From: Flavobacterium psychrophilum | Lineage (GTDB): Bacteria; Bacteroidota; Bacteroidia; Flavobacteriales; Flavobacteriaceae | Length of the DNA: 64,000 bases | Assembly (NCBI GenBank): GCA_945874225.1 | Contig: CAMCFT010000003.1 | Span: forward strand, 62,001 to 126,000 | Direction of reading: 5' to 3' | Shown here: one piece after another, positions 24,698-33,265 of the stretch | Numbering within the stretch: position 1 is the stretch's first letter | How the letters are laid out: each line of letters opens with the position of its first letter | Position numbers and translations under genes: made by a program | The notes under the pieces: model-generated | Database searches by the model: none | Told to the model about the DNA's origin: nothing | What the model saw: only the letters and a program-made list of their open reading frames with translations

Positions 24698-26797
24698 ATG
24701 GCAGTTTTAGCAAAAATTAGACAACGTTCTGCATTAATGATAGTAGTTATTGCACTAGCATTATTTGCATTTATAGCAGGAGATCTTTTTACGAAAGGGA
24801 ATTTTGGTAAAAGTTCAAAAGATGTGGGAAGCATCAATGGAAAAGATATTTCATTTGAAGAATTTAGAGTAAAAGTAAGCAATCTTGAAAAAAGTCAACA
24901 AGGAGTTACTTCAACAGCTGCGGCAAACAGAGTATGGGACCAAGAGGTTTCTATCGCTTTGTTAACTACTGAATTTGAAAAATTAGGATTGAGAGTTGGC
25001 CCAAAACACTTAATGGAAGTCTTGAAAGCCGATCAAAACATTGGAAAAAACCCAATATTTTTGAATGCTGCAGGAGTTTTTGATGAAGCAAAATTCAGAG
25101 AATATTTCAAATCAAATCCAGAACAGGCTCAATATTTAAAAGACAGAGAGAAAGATGCAGAGCTTAATGCAAAATATCAAATCTATGCTACTTTAATAAA
25201 AGCCGGAACATTCACAACCGAAAGTGAAGGAAAATTGAAATATGAAATGGAAGCGAACAAAGCGAACTTTGCTTATGTTGCCGGATTATATTCTACCATC
25301 AAAGACAGCGAAGTAAAAGTTTCTGATGATGAGATTGTCACTTTCATGAAAAAGGATGAGAAAAAATACAAAGCAGACGAATCTCGTGAATTAAAATATG
25401 TTTTGATTGAAGACAAAGCTTCTCCAGAAGACGAAGCCGAAGTGAAAACCAAAATAAATGGATTGTTGTCAGGAAGTGTGGTTTATAATGCAACTACAAT
25501 GAAAAACGATACCTTACCTGGATTTAAAGCAACTGCAAATACTATCGAATTTGTGAATTCTAATTCAGATGTTCCTTACGATTCAACTTACGTAGCTAAA
25601 AAAGATTTACCGGCAGTTGATGCTGATAAATTATACAACTTGGCTCCAGGCGAAATTTATGGTCCTTATATGTTCGGAAAATACTATTGTCTTTCTAAAT
25701 CAATGGGTAGAAAAATTGGGGTGAATGCAAAAGCAAGTCACATCCTGATTAGCTATGAAGGCACTCAGGTTCCAAATAAAAAAGAAAAAAGAACAAAAGA
25801 ACAGGCAAAAGCAAAAGCGGAAACTATTTTAGCTCAGGTAAATGCAAATCCGGATAGTTTCTTGATGTTGGCTTTTACAGCATCCGATGATTCATCAGCA
25901 CAACAAGGAGGTGATTTAGGTTATTTTGGTCCAAACCAAATGGTGAAACCATTTAATGATTTTGTTTTCAGCAACCCTATCGGAAAAATTGGATTGGTAG
26001 AAACGGCTTTTGGTTTTCATATCATCAAAGTAACGGATAAACAAGACGGAATACGTTTGGCAACTATAGCTCAAAAAATTGAAGCTTCAGAAGCAACTTC
26101 AGATATGGTGTTTACAGAAGCAACCAAATTTGAAATTGATGCAACTGAAAAAGATTTTGATAAAGCTGCTGCAGCAATGAAACTTACAATCGCAACTCCG
26201 GTAACTGTAAAAGTAATGGACGAAGCTTTTGGACCATTGGGTAACCAAAGAAATATCGTAAGATGGGCATTCGAAAGCGGTACAGATCTTGGTGCTGTAA
26301 AAAGATTTGAAGTAGCTAATTTAGGTCACGTAATTGCAAAAGTGACCAAAGTAAACAAAGACGGATTAATGGCTGTGGACTTGGTAAGATCTTATGTTGA
26401 GCCTATTCTTAAAAACAAGAAAAAAGCAGAATTGATCAAAGCTAAAATGACAGGAACTTCATTAGAAGCTATTGCAAAAGCTACTGGCTCTCCAGTTCAA
26501 CAAGCAACTGACGTTACAATGGAAAATCCAGTTTTAACAGGTGGCGTGGGTCAGGAACCTAAAGTGGTAGGAAATGCATTTGCATTGGCAGCAAACCAAC
26601 TTTCTGCTCCAATCGAAGGAAACACAGGAGTTTATGTGGTAAAAAACATAAGTGTTGTGAAAGCACCAGTATTGAAAGTTCATACTGCTTATGTAGCTAA
26701 ATTAAAAGCACAAAGCGCTGGGGATTTCAACAGAGTTATTCCTGCATTAAAAGATAATGCTGAAATTAAAGACAACAGAAAAGACTTTAATTACTAA
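24698..26797 (+). CDS. ppiD: Periplasmic peptidyl-prolyl isomerase (PpiD/SurA-type chaperone)
   Basis: The 699-residue protein is held in the inner membrane by one N-terminal helix (about 13-30, ALMIVVIALALFAFIAGD). Next comes a SurA_N-like region (about 45-230), then a parvulin rotamase domain (about 345-455: NAKASHILISYEG, QQGGDLGYFGPNQMV, GKIGLVETAFGFHIIKV) and a long C-terminal part. It should help outer-membrane proteins to fold. A second, incomplete parvulin-like region may occupy 575-680. It ends the plus-strand block that starts at coaX and is followed by a strong terminator. Confidence 0.92.
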   Translation: MAVLAKIRQRSALMIVVIALALFAFIAGDLFTKGNFGKSSKDVGSINGKDISFEEFRVKVSNLEKSQQGVTSTAAANRVWDQEVSIALLTTEFEKLGLRVGPKHLMEVLKADQNIGKNPIFLNAAGVFDEAKFREYFKSNPEQAQYLKDREKDAELNAKYQIYATLIKAGTFTTESEGKLKYEMEANKANFAYVAGLYSTIKDSEVKVSDDEIVTFMKKDEKKYKADESRELKYVLIEDKASPEDEAEVKTKINGLLSGSVVYNATTMKNDTLPGFKATANTIEFVNSNSDVPYDSTYVAKKDLPAVDADKLYNLAPGEIYGPYMFGKYYCLSKSMGRKIGVNAKASHILISYEGTQVPNKKEKRTKEQAKAKAETILAQVNANPDSFLMLAFTASDDSSAQQGGDLGYFGPNQMVKPFNDFVFSNPIGKIGLVETAFGFHIIKVTDKQDGIRLATIAQKIEASEATSDMVFTEATKFEIDATEKDFDKAAAAMKLTIATPVTVKVMDEAFGPLGNQRNIVRWAFESGTDLGAVKRFEVANLGHVIAKVTKVNKDGLMAVDLVRSYVEPILKNKKKAELIKAKMTGTSLEAIAKATGSPVQQATDVTMENPVLTGGVGQEPKVVGNAFALAANQLSAPIEGNTGVYVVKNISVVKAPVLKVHTAYVAKLKAQSAGDFNRVIPALKDNAEIKDNRKDFNY

Positions 26798-26818
26798 ATT
26801 CAAGTTTTAATAAAAATT

Positions 26819-26857
26819 AAATCCCGTCCCGATGTAATCGAGACGGGATTTTTTTAT
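26819..26857 (+). terminator. Rho-independent terminator of ppiD
   Basis: AAATCCCGTC (26819-26828) pairs with GACGGGATTT (26842-26851) and a T run follows. An inner CGAT/ATCG pair lengthens the stem. Confidence 0.85.
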
Positions 26858-26876
26858 GAAATTACTTTCTATGAAT

Positions 26877-26951
26877 TTGTCATTCTGACGAAGGAGGAAT
26901 CTCAACAAACGTAAGCAACTAATAGAGATTCCTCCTTAGTCAGAATGACAA
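26877..26951. repeat. Long palindromic intergenic repeat with TTGTCA/TGACAA ends
   Basis: Arms 26877-26903 (starting TTGTCATTCTGACGAAGG) and 26925-26951 (ending GTCAGAATGACAA) are nearly perfect complements over 27 bases. The element lies between convergent genes and is a diverged copy of that at 4969-5042. Confidence 0.8.
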
Positions 26952-26993
26952 ATAGCCAGGGTTTTTTCTGTTAAATCCAAAGATTAAACGGGA

Positions 26994-27908
26994 TTACAAA
27001 ATCATATCCTTATAAGAAAGTATAGTTCGAAAACCTTTTTCTTCGAAATAATCACTGGGATTTTCTTTTGAAACGACCAATACAAAATCACCACCCCAAG
27101 CCCCAAGACTTTTGATAACTCCATTAAAATCTGGAAATAAGGATTCTTTCACGGTTTGCATTTCTAGAATGGAACTCATTTCGGTTTCGTGTCTTTCTAA
27201 AGCCAACGCAAATTCTTGTAGCGTTTTTGCATTTAAAACGGCTGAAGTTATTTGGTTGTTTTTAGTAATATCTTCCGCTATATCTTTGTTTTTATTATTA
27301 TAATAAGCAGCGATGGATGCTTTGCTGTTTTGCTTTTTATCCAAATAAACAAAATAGAGATTTTCAGTGAATTCAGGAGCGAAAATTACTTTTTCAACTA
27401 TTGGCTTGCCATTATCTAAAAGATACAAAATAGGGCTGTCATTTTGAGCACAGGCAATATCGTATCCGCTGCCGCCAAAACTATTGTTAAGCAAAACAAA
27501 GGCATCAATCTGTAACCATTGCGCAATATTGTTAATCAAAGTTGATGAGGTTCCCAAACCCCAATTTCGGGGAAAAGTAAGTTGAGTCCTAACAGAATAA
27601 CCTTCGGCTTGGCTCAGAAAATCAGGATTTAATAAATACCCTTCGTGCAGTATTTCTATCAAGGTGTTCCTTATAGCCAATTTTTCGGTGATTATTTTAT
27701 TCGAAATGTCCGCAAACGAAAAAGTGTCTTCAAACCAAATATTGCCATCAGCATCAAAACTGGTCCATTTTATTTTCTGAGGAGAGCCTTTTTCAACAAT
27801 CAGGTTTTGTCCGAATTTGGTAGGTAAAGCAAATGCATTGGCACCATCAAGAACTAGATATTCTCCTGTGATTAATAGCTTTCCGTTACTGTAAAATTCT
27901 TTTCTCAT
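26994..27908 (-). CDS. GYDIA-family GHMP kinase, mevalonate pathway candidate
   Basis: The 304-residue protein begins with FYSNGKLLITGEYLVLDGA, like mevalonate-pathway GHMP kinases. It has the ATP-binding motif PRNWGLGTSSTL (113-124) and the family-naming GSGYDIA (146-152). The gene directly follows HMG-CoA reductase on the minus strand (55 bases), so a step of mevalonate phosphorylation, mevalonate or phosphomevalonate kinase, is the likely role. Which one cannot be decided from the sequence alone. Confidence 0.88.
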   Translation of the reverse strand: MRKEFYSNGKLLITGEYLVLDGANAFALPTKFGQNLIVEKGSPQKIKWTSFDADGNIWFEDTFSFADISNKIITEKLAIRNTLIEILHEGYLLNPDFLSQAEGYSVRTQLTFPRNWGLGTSSTLINNIAQWLQIDAFVLLNNSFGGSGYDIACAQNDSPILYLLDNGKPIVEKVIFAPEFTENLYFVYLDKKQNSKASIAAYYNNKNKDIAEDITKNNQITSAVLNAKTLQEFALALERHETEMSSILEMQTVKESLFPDFNGVIKSLGAWGGDFVLVVSKENPSDYFEEKGFRTILSYKDMIL

Positions 27909-27918
27909 TTAGTAAAAT

Positions 27919-27951
27919 AACCCAGTCAGGGTTTTAAACCCTGACTGGGTT
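27919..27951. repeat. 33-base palindrome between HMG-CoA reductase and GHMP kinase genes
   Basis: Sixteen-base perfect arms (AACCCAGTCAGGGTTT and its complement) surround one base. The design, AACC...GGTTTTAAACC...GGTT, is the same as that of the repeats around the second RAYT at 34934-35945, but with other inner bases. It may also act as a weak terminator. Confidence 0.75.
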
Positions 27952-27963
27952 GATAGTTATAGA

Positions 27964-29286
27964 TTAAACCGGTCTTCTTAAAATTTCTATAAACTCAACA
28001 ACAGCACTGTGAGAAACCACGTGGTGTTTAAAATGTTTCCGAATCAAAATCCGTTCATCATCGTTAGCTTCAAATTGATTCAGGATATTATTCAAATGCA
28101 TTTTCATATGTCCGTCCTGAATTCCGGTTGTGGTCAACGAACGCAAAGCAGCAAAATTTTGTGCCAAACCGGCAACTGCCACAAATTGCATCAACTCCTT
28201 CGCCGAAGGATTTTCCAGCATTTCCAATGATAGTTTCACCAAGGGATGCAAAGAAGTCAAACCACCTACAGTGCCTAAAGCCAAAGGAACTTCCAGCCAA
28301 AAAGTAAATATTCCATTTTCGATCTTGGCGTGTGACAAACTCGAATAACTTCCTTTTCGGGAAGCATAAGCGTGAACACCGGCTTCAACTGCTCGAAAAT
28401 CATTGCCGGTGGCAAGCACAACAGCATCGATTCCGTTCATAATTCCCTTGTTGTGGGTTACGGCTCTAAAAGGTTCTACTTCTGCGATTTTAACAGCCTG
28501 AATGAAGCGCTCGGCAAATACTTTGGGATTCGGAATGTGTTTTTCTACTAAGTCATCAACAAGGCAGGAAACTTCGGCACGGACAATACAATTGGGAACA
28601 TAATTTGAGAGAATGCTCATCACGACTTCAATGTCTTTTTCTTCTTCGGAAAATAAATCATACCCTTGTGCTTCTTCTTTTAGTGTTTTGGAAAATTGCT
28701 CCAGACATGAATTGATAAAGTTGGCGCCCATCGAGTCTTTAGTTTCAAAAGTCGCGTGCAATTGAAAGTAATTAGGCAATAAATTGGTTTTATCTTTTAA
28801 TACAATATCCAGAATACCGCCACCTCGTTTTTGCATATTTTTGGTAATGCTTTCGGTATGGGTAAAAAAATGAGTTTTGGTTTGGGCAAAGAATAAGGCG
28901 AGTTTCGATTCGTCTCCTTTGAAAATAAAGTGAACTTGTCCTATCTTTTCAGTATTGATAACGGTAGCTTTAAATCCGCCGCGAGTGGACCAGAATTTGG
29001 CTGCTTTGGAGGCGGCTGCAACTACGGAACTTTCCTCAATCGCCATCGGAATACTGCTGTATTTTCCGTTAATCAGAAAATTAGGCGCCACACCAAGCGG
29101 AATATAGAAATTGCTTATCGTGTTTTCGATGAATTCATCGTGCAATTTCTGTGTTTTTTCGTCAGAATTCCAATATTTCTTAAGGATTGAAATAGCCTCT
29201 TTAGGATTAGAAAAGTACTCTTTTGCAATCCAGTTTATTTTTTCTTCTTTGGATAATTTAGAAAATCCGGCAACAGCGTTATTCAT
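27964..29286 (-). CDS. Hydroxymethylglutaryl-CoA reductase, class II
   Basis: It reduces HMG-CoA to mevalonate. The 440 residues are counted from the ATG at 29286 (MNNAVAGFSKLS), since the longer in-frame start at 29316 is a TTG. Class II signatures are present: AIEESSVVAAASKAA (Glu84/85), THNKGIMNGIDAVVLATGND with Lys280 and Asp296, and GIQDGHM with His393. No membrane anchor is present. With the GHMP kinase downstream it forms a mevalonate-pathway pair for isoprenoid synthesis. Confidence 0.93.
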   Translation of the reverse strand: MNNAVAGFSKLSKEEKINWIAKEYFSNPKEAISILKKYWNSDEKTQKLHDEFIENTISNFYIPLGVAPNFLINGKYSSIPMAIEESSVVAAASKAAKFWSTRGGFKATVINTEKIGQVHFIFKGDESKLALFFAQTKTHFFTHTESITKNMQKRGGGILDIVLKDKTNLLPNYFQLHATFETKDSMGANFINSCLEQFSKTLKEEAQGYDLFSEEEKDIEVVMSILSNYVPNCIVRAEVSCLVDDLVEKHIPNPKVFAERFIQAVKIAEVEPFRAVTHNKGIMNGIDAVVLATGNDFRAVEAGVHAYASRKGSYSSLSHAKIENGIFTFWLEVPLALGTVGGLTSLHPLVKLSLEMLENPSAKELMQFVAVAGLAQNFAALRSLTTTGIQDGHMKMHLNNILNQFEANDDERILIRKHFKHHVVSHSAVVEFIEILRRPV

Positions 29287-29312
29287 TCTCAATTGATTAT
29301 GGGATGATATTT

Positions 29313-29321
29313 GCAAATATA
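29313..29321 (-). promoter_or_regulatory. Putative -7 element of the HMG-CoA reductase promoter
   Basis: On the minus strand TATATTTGC matches TAnnTTTG and lies 26 bases before the ATG at 29286. No clear -33 TTTG was found. The element is part of the palindrome ATTTGCAAAT. Confidence 0.45.
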
Positions 29322-29464
29322 CAGATTTAGCTGTTTTGTTTGCTAATGTAGTATCTCCAATAAAAGGGTAAGTTTAATATTATTTTTAACATTTAACACT
29401 CGAAATGTGAAATAATTGTAAAATTTTCACTAAAATTGGTAACTTTTATATTTAAATAAATTTC

Positions 29465-31639
29465 ATGAAATTAACGAAGATTACCCTCTTGCTTTTATTG
29501 TTGGTTACCAGTGTTTTCGGACAACAAAAAATTACCGTCGAAGCCATTTTTAATGGCAAATTTACTGCTAAAGGAATGGACGAATTGCAGTCAATGAAAA
29601 ATACCAATCAATATACTGTTTTGAATGCTGACGAAGCCTCCGCAAGTATGCAAATTGATTTATTCGATTTTGCAACCTTAAAAAAGGTGACGACTTTAAT
29701 AGATACCAAAAACCAGTCTAAATTATTGGGAGGAATTGATAGTTATACTTTCAGTTCTGATGAAAAAAAGATTTTGATTGCCAATAACACGAATCAGATC
29801 TACCGACATTCTTTTACTGCCGATTATTTTCTTTTTGATATTGTTTCGAAAGAACTGACCAAAATTCTGGAACAAGTACAGGAACCCACCTTTTCACCCG
29901 ATGGAAAAAAGATTGGGTACGTCAAGGAAAATAATCTTTTCATTTATGATATAGCTTCTAATAAAAACAGCCAAATCACGACCGACGGAAAGAAAAATGC
30001 CCTAATCAACGGAATCACGGATTGGGTTTATGAAGAAGAATTTGCTTTTGTAAGAGCTTTCGATTGGAGTAAGGACAGTAAAAAATTAGCATACATTCGA
30101 TTTGACGAAAGTCAGGTTTCTGAATTTTCAATGTCTATTTTCGGAAAAAATTTGTATCCTAAAATTGAAACCTTCAAATATCCCAAAGCAGGCGAAAAGA
30201 ACTCTGTTGTTTCCCTGCATTTGTACAATGTCGATACTAAAGCCACTAAAAAAGTAGATTTAAGTCAGTACAATGATTTTTACATTCCAAGGATTGAATG
30301 GACAAATGACGCCAATGTTTTGTCGGCTAAAATATTGAATCGCCATCAGGATAATCTGGATTTGTTATTTGTTGACGGAACAACGGCTGCGACAAAAGTA
30401 GTTTTGAACGAAAAAGACAAAGCCTTTATCGATTTTGTGGATACGGATAATTTGACTTTTCTTAAAGACAACAGTTTTATTTGGACCTCCGAAAAAGATG
30501 GATTCAATCACATTTACTTGTATGACAAAACGGGAAAACTAAGAAATCAGGTAACCAAAGGCAATTGGGAAGTGACCGAATATTATGGTTTTGACGAGAA
30601 AACAAATACTGTTTTTTATCAATCGGTAGAAAATGGCGCTATCAATAGAGATGTTTACAGAATTAGTCTGGATGGAAAAAACAAAGTACGATTGTCACAA
30701 AATGTCGGAACAACCGCAGCTACTTTCAGCCCTAATTTTCAATATTTCATCAATACCTTTTCCAGCACAACACAGCCAACAACCTATACTTTGAATGAAT
30801 CTAAAACGGGCAAACAAATTCAGGTTATAGAAAACAATGAAGCATTGGCCACAGAATTAAAAGAATACAATTTGCCACAAAAAGAATTTTTTGTGCTGAA
30901 AACGGAAAAAGGCAATGAATTAAATGCCTGGATAATGAAGCCAAAGGATTTTGACACATCAAAAAAATATCCTGTATTTATGTATCAATATTCAGGACCA
31001 GGCTCACAACAAGTCAATAACGAATGGCATAACCGCGATGATTATTGGTTTATGATGCTTTCCCAGCAGGGATATATTGTAGCCTGTGTTGACGGACGTG
31101 GTACAGGTTATAAAGGAGCAGATTTTAAAAAAGTAACCTATCAGCAATTAGGAAAATACGAAGTCGAAGATCAGATTGATGCCGCAAAAGTAATAGGAAA
31201 CTATCCCTATGTGGATAAATCCAGAATAGGAATTTGGGGTTGGTCTTATGGTGGTTTTATGTCAAGTAACTGTATTTTGAAAGGAAATGATGTTTTCAAA
31301 ATGGCGATTGCCGTTGCGCCGGTAACCAACTGGCGTTTTTATGACAATATATATACCGAAAGATATATGAGAACACCTCAAGAAAACCCTAGAGGCTATG
31401 ACGATAATTCACCAATAAATTTTGTTGACAAACTAAAAGGAAATTTTTTGTTAATTCACGGTTCCGGAGACGACAATGTTCATGTGCAAAATTCAATGCA
31501 AATGATGGAAGCCTTGATTCAGGCAAACAAACAATTTGACTCCCAAATTTATCCCGACAAAAACCACGGAATTTATGGCGGAAAAACAAGAATACAATTG
31601 TACAATAAAATGACTAATTTTATCAAAAATAATTTATAA
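29465..31639 (+). CDS. Dipeptidyl peptidase IV-type serine peptidase (S9)
   Basis: The 724-residue exported peptidase has a signal peptide (about 1-19, ending VFGQQ), a beta-propeller domain (about 60-460; EPTFSPDGKKIGYV, VYEEEFAFVRAFDWSKDSKKLAYIRFDE) and an alpha/beta-hydrolase domain. The DPP-IV substrate motif is the double Glu in YEEEF. The triad is Ser594 (GWSYGG), Asp669/670 (GSGDDNVH) and His701 (KNHG). It releases N-terminal dipeptides, often X-Pro. The gene stands 27 bases before the first of four peptide-transporter genes, so its products are probably imported by them. Confidence 0.94.
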   Translation: MKLTKITLLLLLLVTSVFGQQKITVEAIFNGKFTAKGMDELQSMKNTNQYTVLNADEASASMQIDLFDFATLKKVTTLIDTKNQSKLLGGIDSYTFSSDEKKILIANNTNQIYRHSFTADYFLFDIVSKELTKILEQVQEPTFSPDGKKIGYVKENNLFIYDIASNKNSQITTDGKKNALINGITDWVYEEEFAFVRAFDWSKDSKKLAYIRFDESQVSEFSMSIFGKNLYPKIETFKYPKAGEKNSVVSLHLYNVDTKATKKVDLSQYNDFYIPRIEWTNDANVLSAKILNRHQDNLDLLFVDGTTAATKVVLNEKDKAFIDFVDTDNLTFLKDNSFIWTSEKDGFNHIYLYDKTGKLRNQVTKGNWEVTEYYGFDEKTNTVFYQSVENGAINRDVYRISLDGKNKVRLSQNVGTTAATFSPNFQYFINTFSSTTQPTTYTLNESKTGKQIQVIENNEALATELKEYNLPQKEFFVLKTEKGNELNAWIMKPKDFDTSKKYPVFMYQYSGPGSQQVNNEWHNRDDYWFMMLSQQGYIVACVDGRGTGYKGADFKKVTYQQLGKYEVEDQIDAAKVIGNYPYVDKSRIGIWGWSYGGFMSSNCILKGNDVFKMAIAVAPVTNWRFYDNIYTERYMRTPQENPRGYDDNSPINFVDKLKGNFLLIHGSGDDNVHVQNSMQMMEALIQANKQFDSQIYPDKNHGIYGGKTRIQLYNKMTNFIKNNL

Positions 31640-31666
31640 CACAAACCATTAACCAAAATAAATAAT

Positions 31667-33190
31667 ATGAGTGAAGCAGCAGTAAAAACAGGACACCCAA
31701 AAGGATTATATTTCTTATTCTTCACAGAAATGTGGGAACGATTCAGTTATTATGGAATGAGAGCAATCTTTATTCTGTTTATGACTAAAATATTATTAAT
31801 GAAAGATGCCGATGCGTCTCAAATATATGGAAGCTACACGGGCTTAGTTTATTTGACGCCATTATTAGGAGGCTATTTATGTGATAAATTTTTAGGAAAT
31901 AGACGAAGTATCATTATTGGAGGGTTGCTGATGGCATTAGGGCAATTCATTATGTTTTTAAGTGCATCTGCAGGAGCTAATGGTGGAGTTTCACTTATGT
32001 GGATGGGATTGACAGCGATTATTATTGGAAATGGTTTCTTCAAACCAAATATTTCTACAATGGTTGGACAACTTTATCCGGCAAATGATAGAAGAATTGA
32101 TAGCGCATTTACAATTTTCTATATGGGAATTAATCTTGGTGCTTTCTTTTCACCATTAGTTTGTGGATCTATGGATTTCAAATGGGGATTCTTGGCAGCT
32201 TGTATAGGGATGTTACTTGGTTTAGTCGCTTTTATATTAGGACAAAAAAAATACCTTGTATCTGAGGAAGGAAAAGAAATAGGATTACCAGTTAAAAAAT
32301 TAGATGCTAAAAGCATCGGAATGATTATTGGTTCTATTGCTATTATCTTTTTTATGTTGAACTTTAAACAAATGTTCAAAAGCGACACAGATATAATTAG
32401 TTATTTTATTTATGGTGCAATGGTAGCGATGCCAATAATGATTTTTAGCGATAAAAGTTTATCTAAAATTGAAACACAAAGGATAACTGTAATCTTTATT
32501 CTTGCCTTCTTCGTAATTTTCTTTTGGGGGGCATTTGAACAAGCAGGCGCATCATTAACATTATTTGCTGATAGACAAACCGAAAGAACATTATTTGGTT
32601 GGGAAATGCCTGCATCTTATTTTCAATCAGTAAATCCATTAGCTGTTATTTCACTTGCGCCAATTATGACTATCGTTTGGGGGTTTTTATATGCAAGAAA
32701 ATTAGAACCATCATCGCCTAAAAAAATGGCAATAGGATTAGGATTAGTGGCAATGGGATACGTTGTCATTGCAATTGCAGTTAAAGGCTTGGGATTAGGC
32801 GAAAAAGTGTCAATGTGGTGGTTAATTGGTTTATATGTAATTCATACTATTGGAGAATTATGTTTGTCACCAATTGGTTTGTCAATGGTATCTAAATTGG
32901 CACCATTACGTTTATCCTCATTAATGATGGGAACTTGGTTTTTAGCCAATGCGGCTGCAAATAAATTTGCGGGAACCTTAAGTGCCTTAATTCCGGGTGG
33001 TGAAGATGGATCAGGTGGAGCAACTAGTTTCTTAGGCTTTCAGATAACCAACTTATATGAGTTTTTTGTATTGTTTATAATTATGTCAGGTGCTGCGGCG
33101 GCTATTTTATTTGTGTTAAGTTCATGGTTAGAAAAAAGGATGCACAATGACCACGTCGAAGGAGTTGATTTAGAAGTAGAAAACAGATAA
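31667..33190 (+). CDS. POT-family peptide transporter 1
   Basis: The 507-residue proton-coupled di/tripeptide transporter has about 14 helices. It carries the proton-coupling motif ExxERFSYYG (21-30), GGYLCDKFLGNRRSI after helix 2, the PTR2 signature FYMGINLGAFFSPL, and the helix-7 glutamate Glu291 in WGAFEQAGAS. All key POT residues are present, so it should be functional. It follows the DPP-IV gene by 27 bases and is probably on the same message. Confidence 0.93.
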   Translation: MSEAAVKTGHPKGLYFLFFTEMWERFSYYGMRAIFILFMTKILLMKDADASQIYGSYTGLVYLTPLLGGYLCDKFLGNRRSIIIGGLLMALGQFIMFLSASAGANGGVSLMWMGLTAIIIGNGFFKPNISTMVGQLYPANDRRIDSAFTIFYMGINLGAFFSPLVCGSMDFKWGFLAACIGMLLGLVAFILGQKKYLVSEEGKEIGLPVKKLDAKSIGMIIGSIAIIFFMLNFKQMFKSDTDIISYFIYGAMVAMPIMIFSDKSLSKIETQRITVIFILAFFVIFFWGAFEQAGASLTLFADRQTERTLFGWEMPASYFQSVNPLAVISLAPIMTIVWGFLYARKLEPSSPKKMAIGLGLVAMGYVVIAIAVKGLGLGEKVSMWWLIGLYVIHTIGELCLSPIGLSMVSKLAPLRLSSLMMGTWFLANAAANKFAGTLSALIPGGEDGSGGATSFLGFQITNLYEFFVLFIIMSGAAAAILFVLSSWLEKRMHNDHVEGVDLEVENR

Positions 33191-33218
33191 TTCATTTCAA
33201 TTTTTTTTTATACCTTTC

Positions 33219-33253
33219 AAACCTACAAGAAATTCCTGTAGGTTTGTTTTTTA
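33219..33253 (+). terminator. Terminator between POT genes 1 and 2
   Basis: AAACCTACA (33219-33227) pairs with TGTAGGTTT (33237-33245) and a T run follows. The end bases resemble the repeats near the second RAYT. Confidence 0.7.
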
Positions 33254-33265
33254 ATACAATTCATT

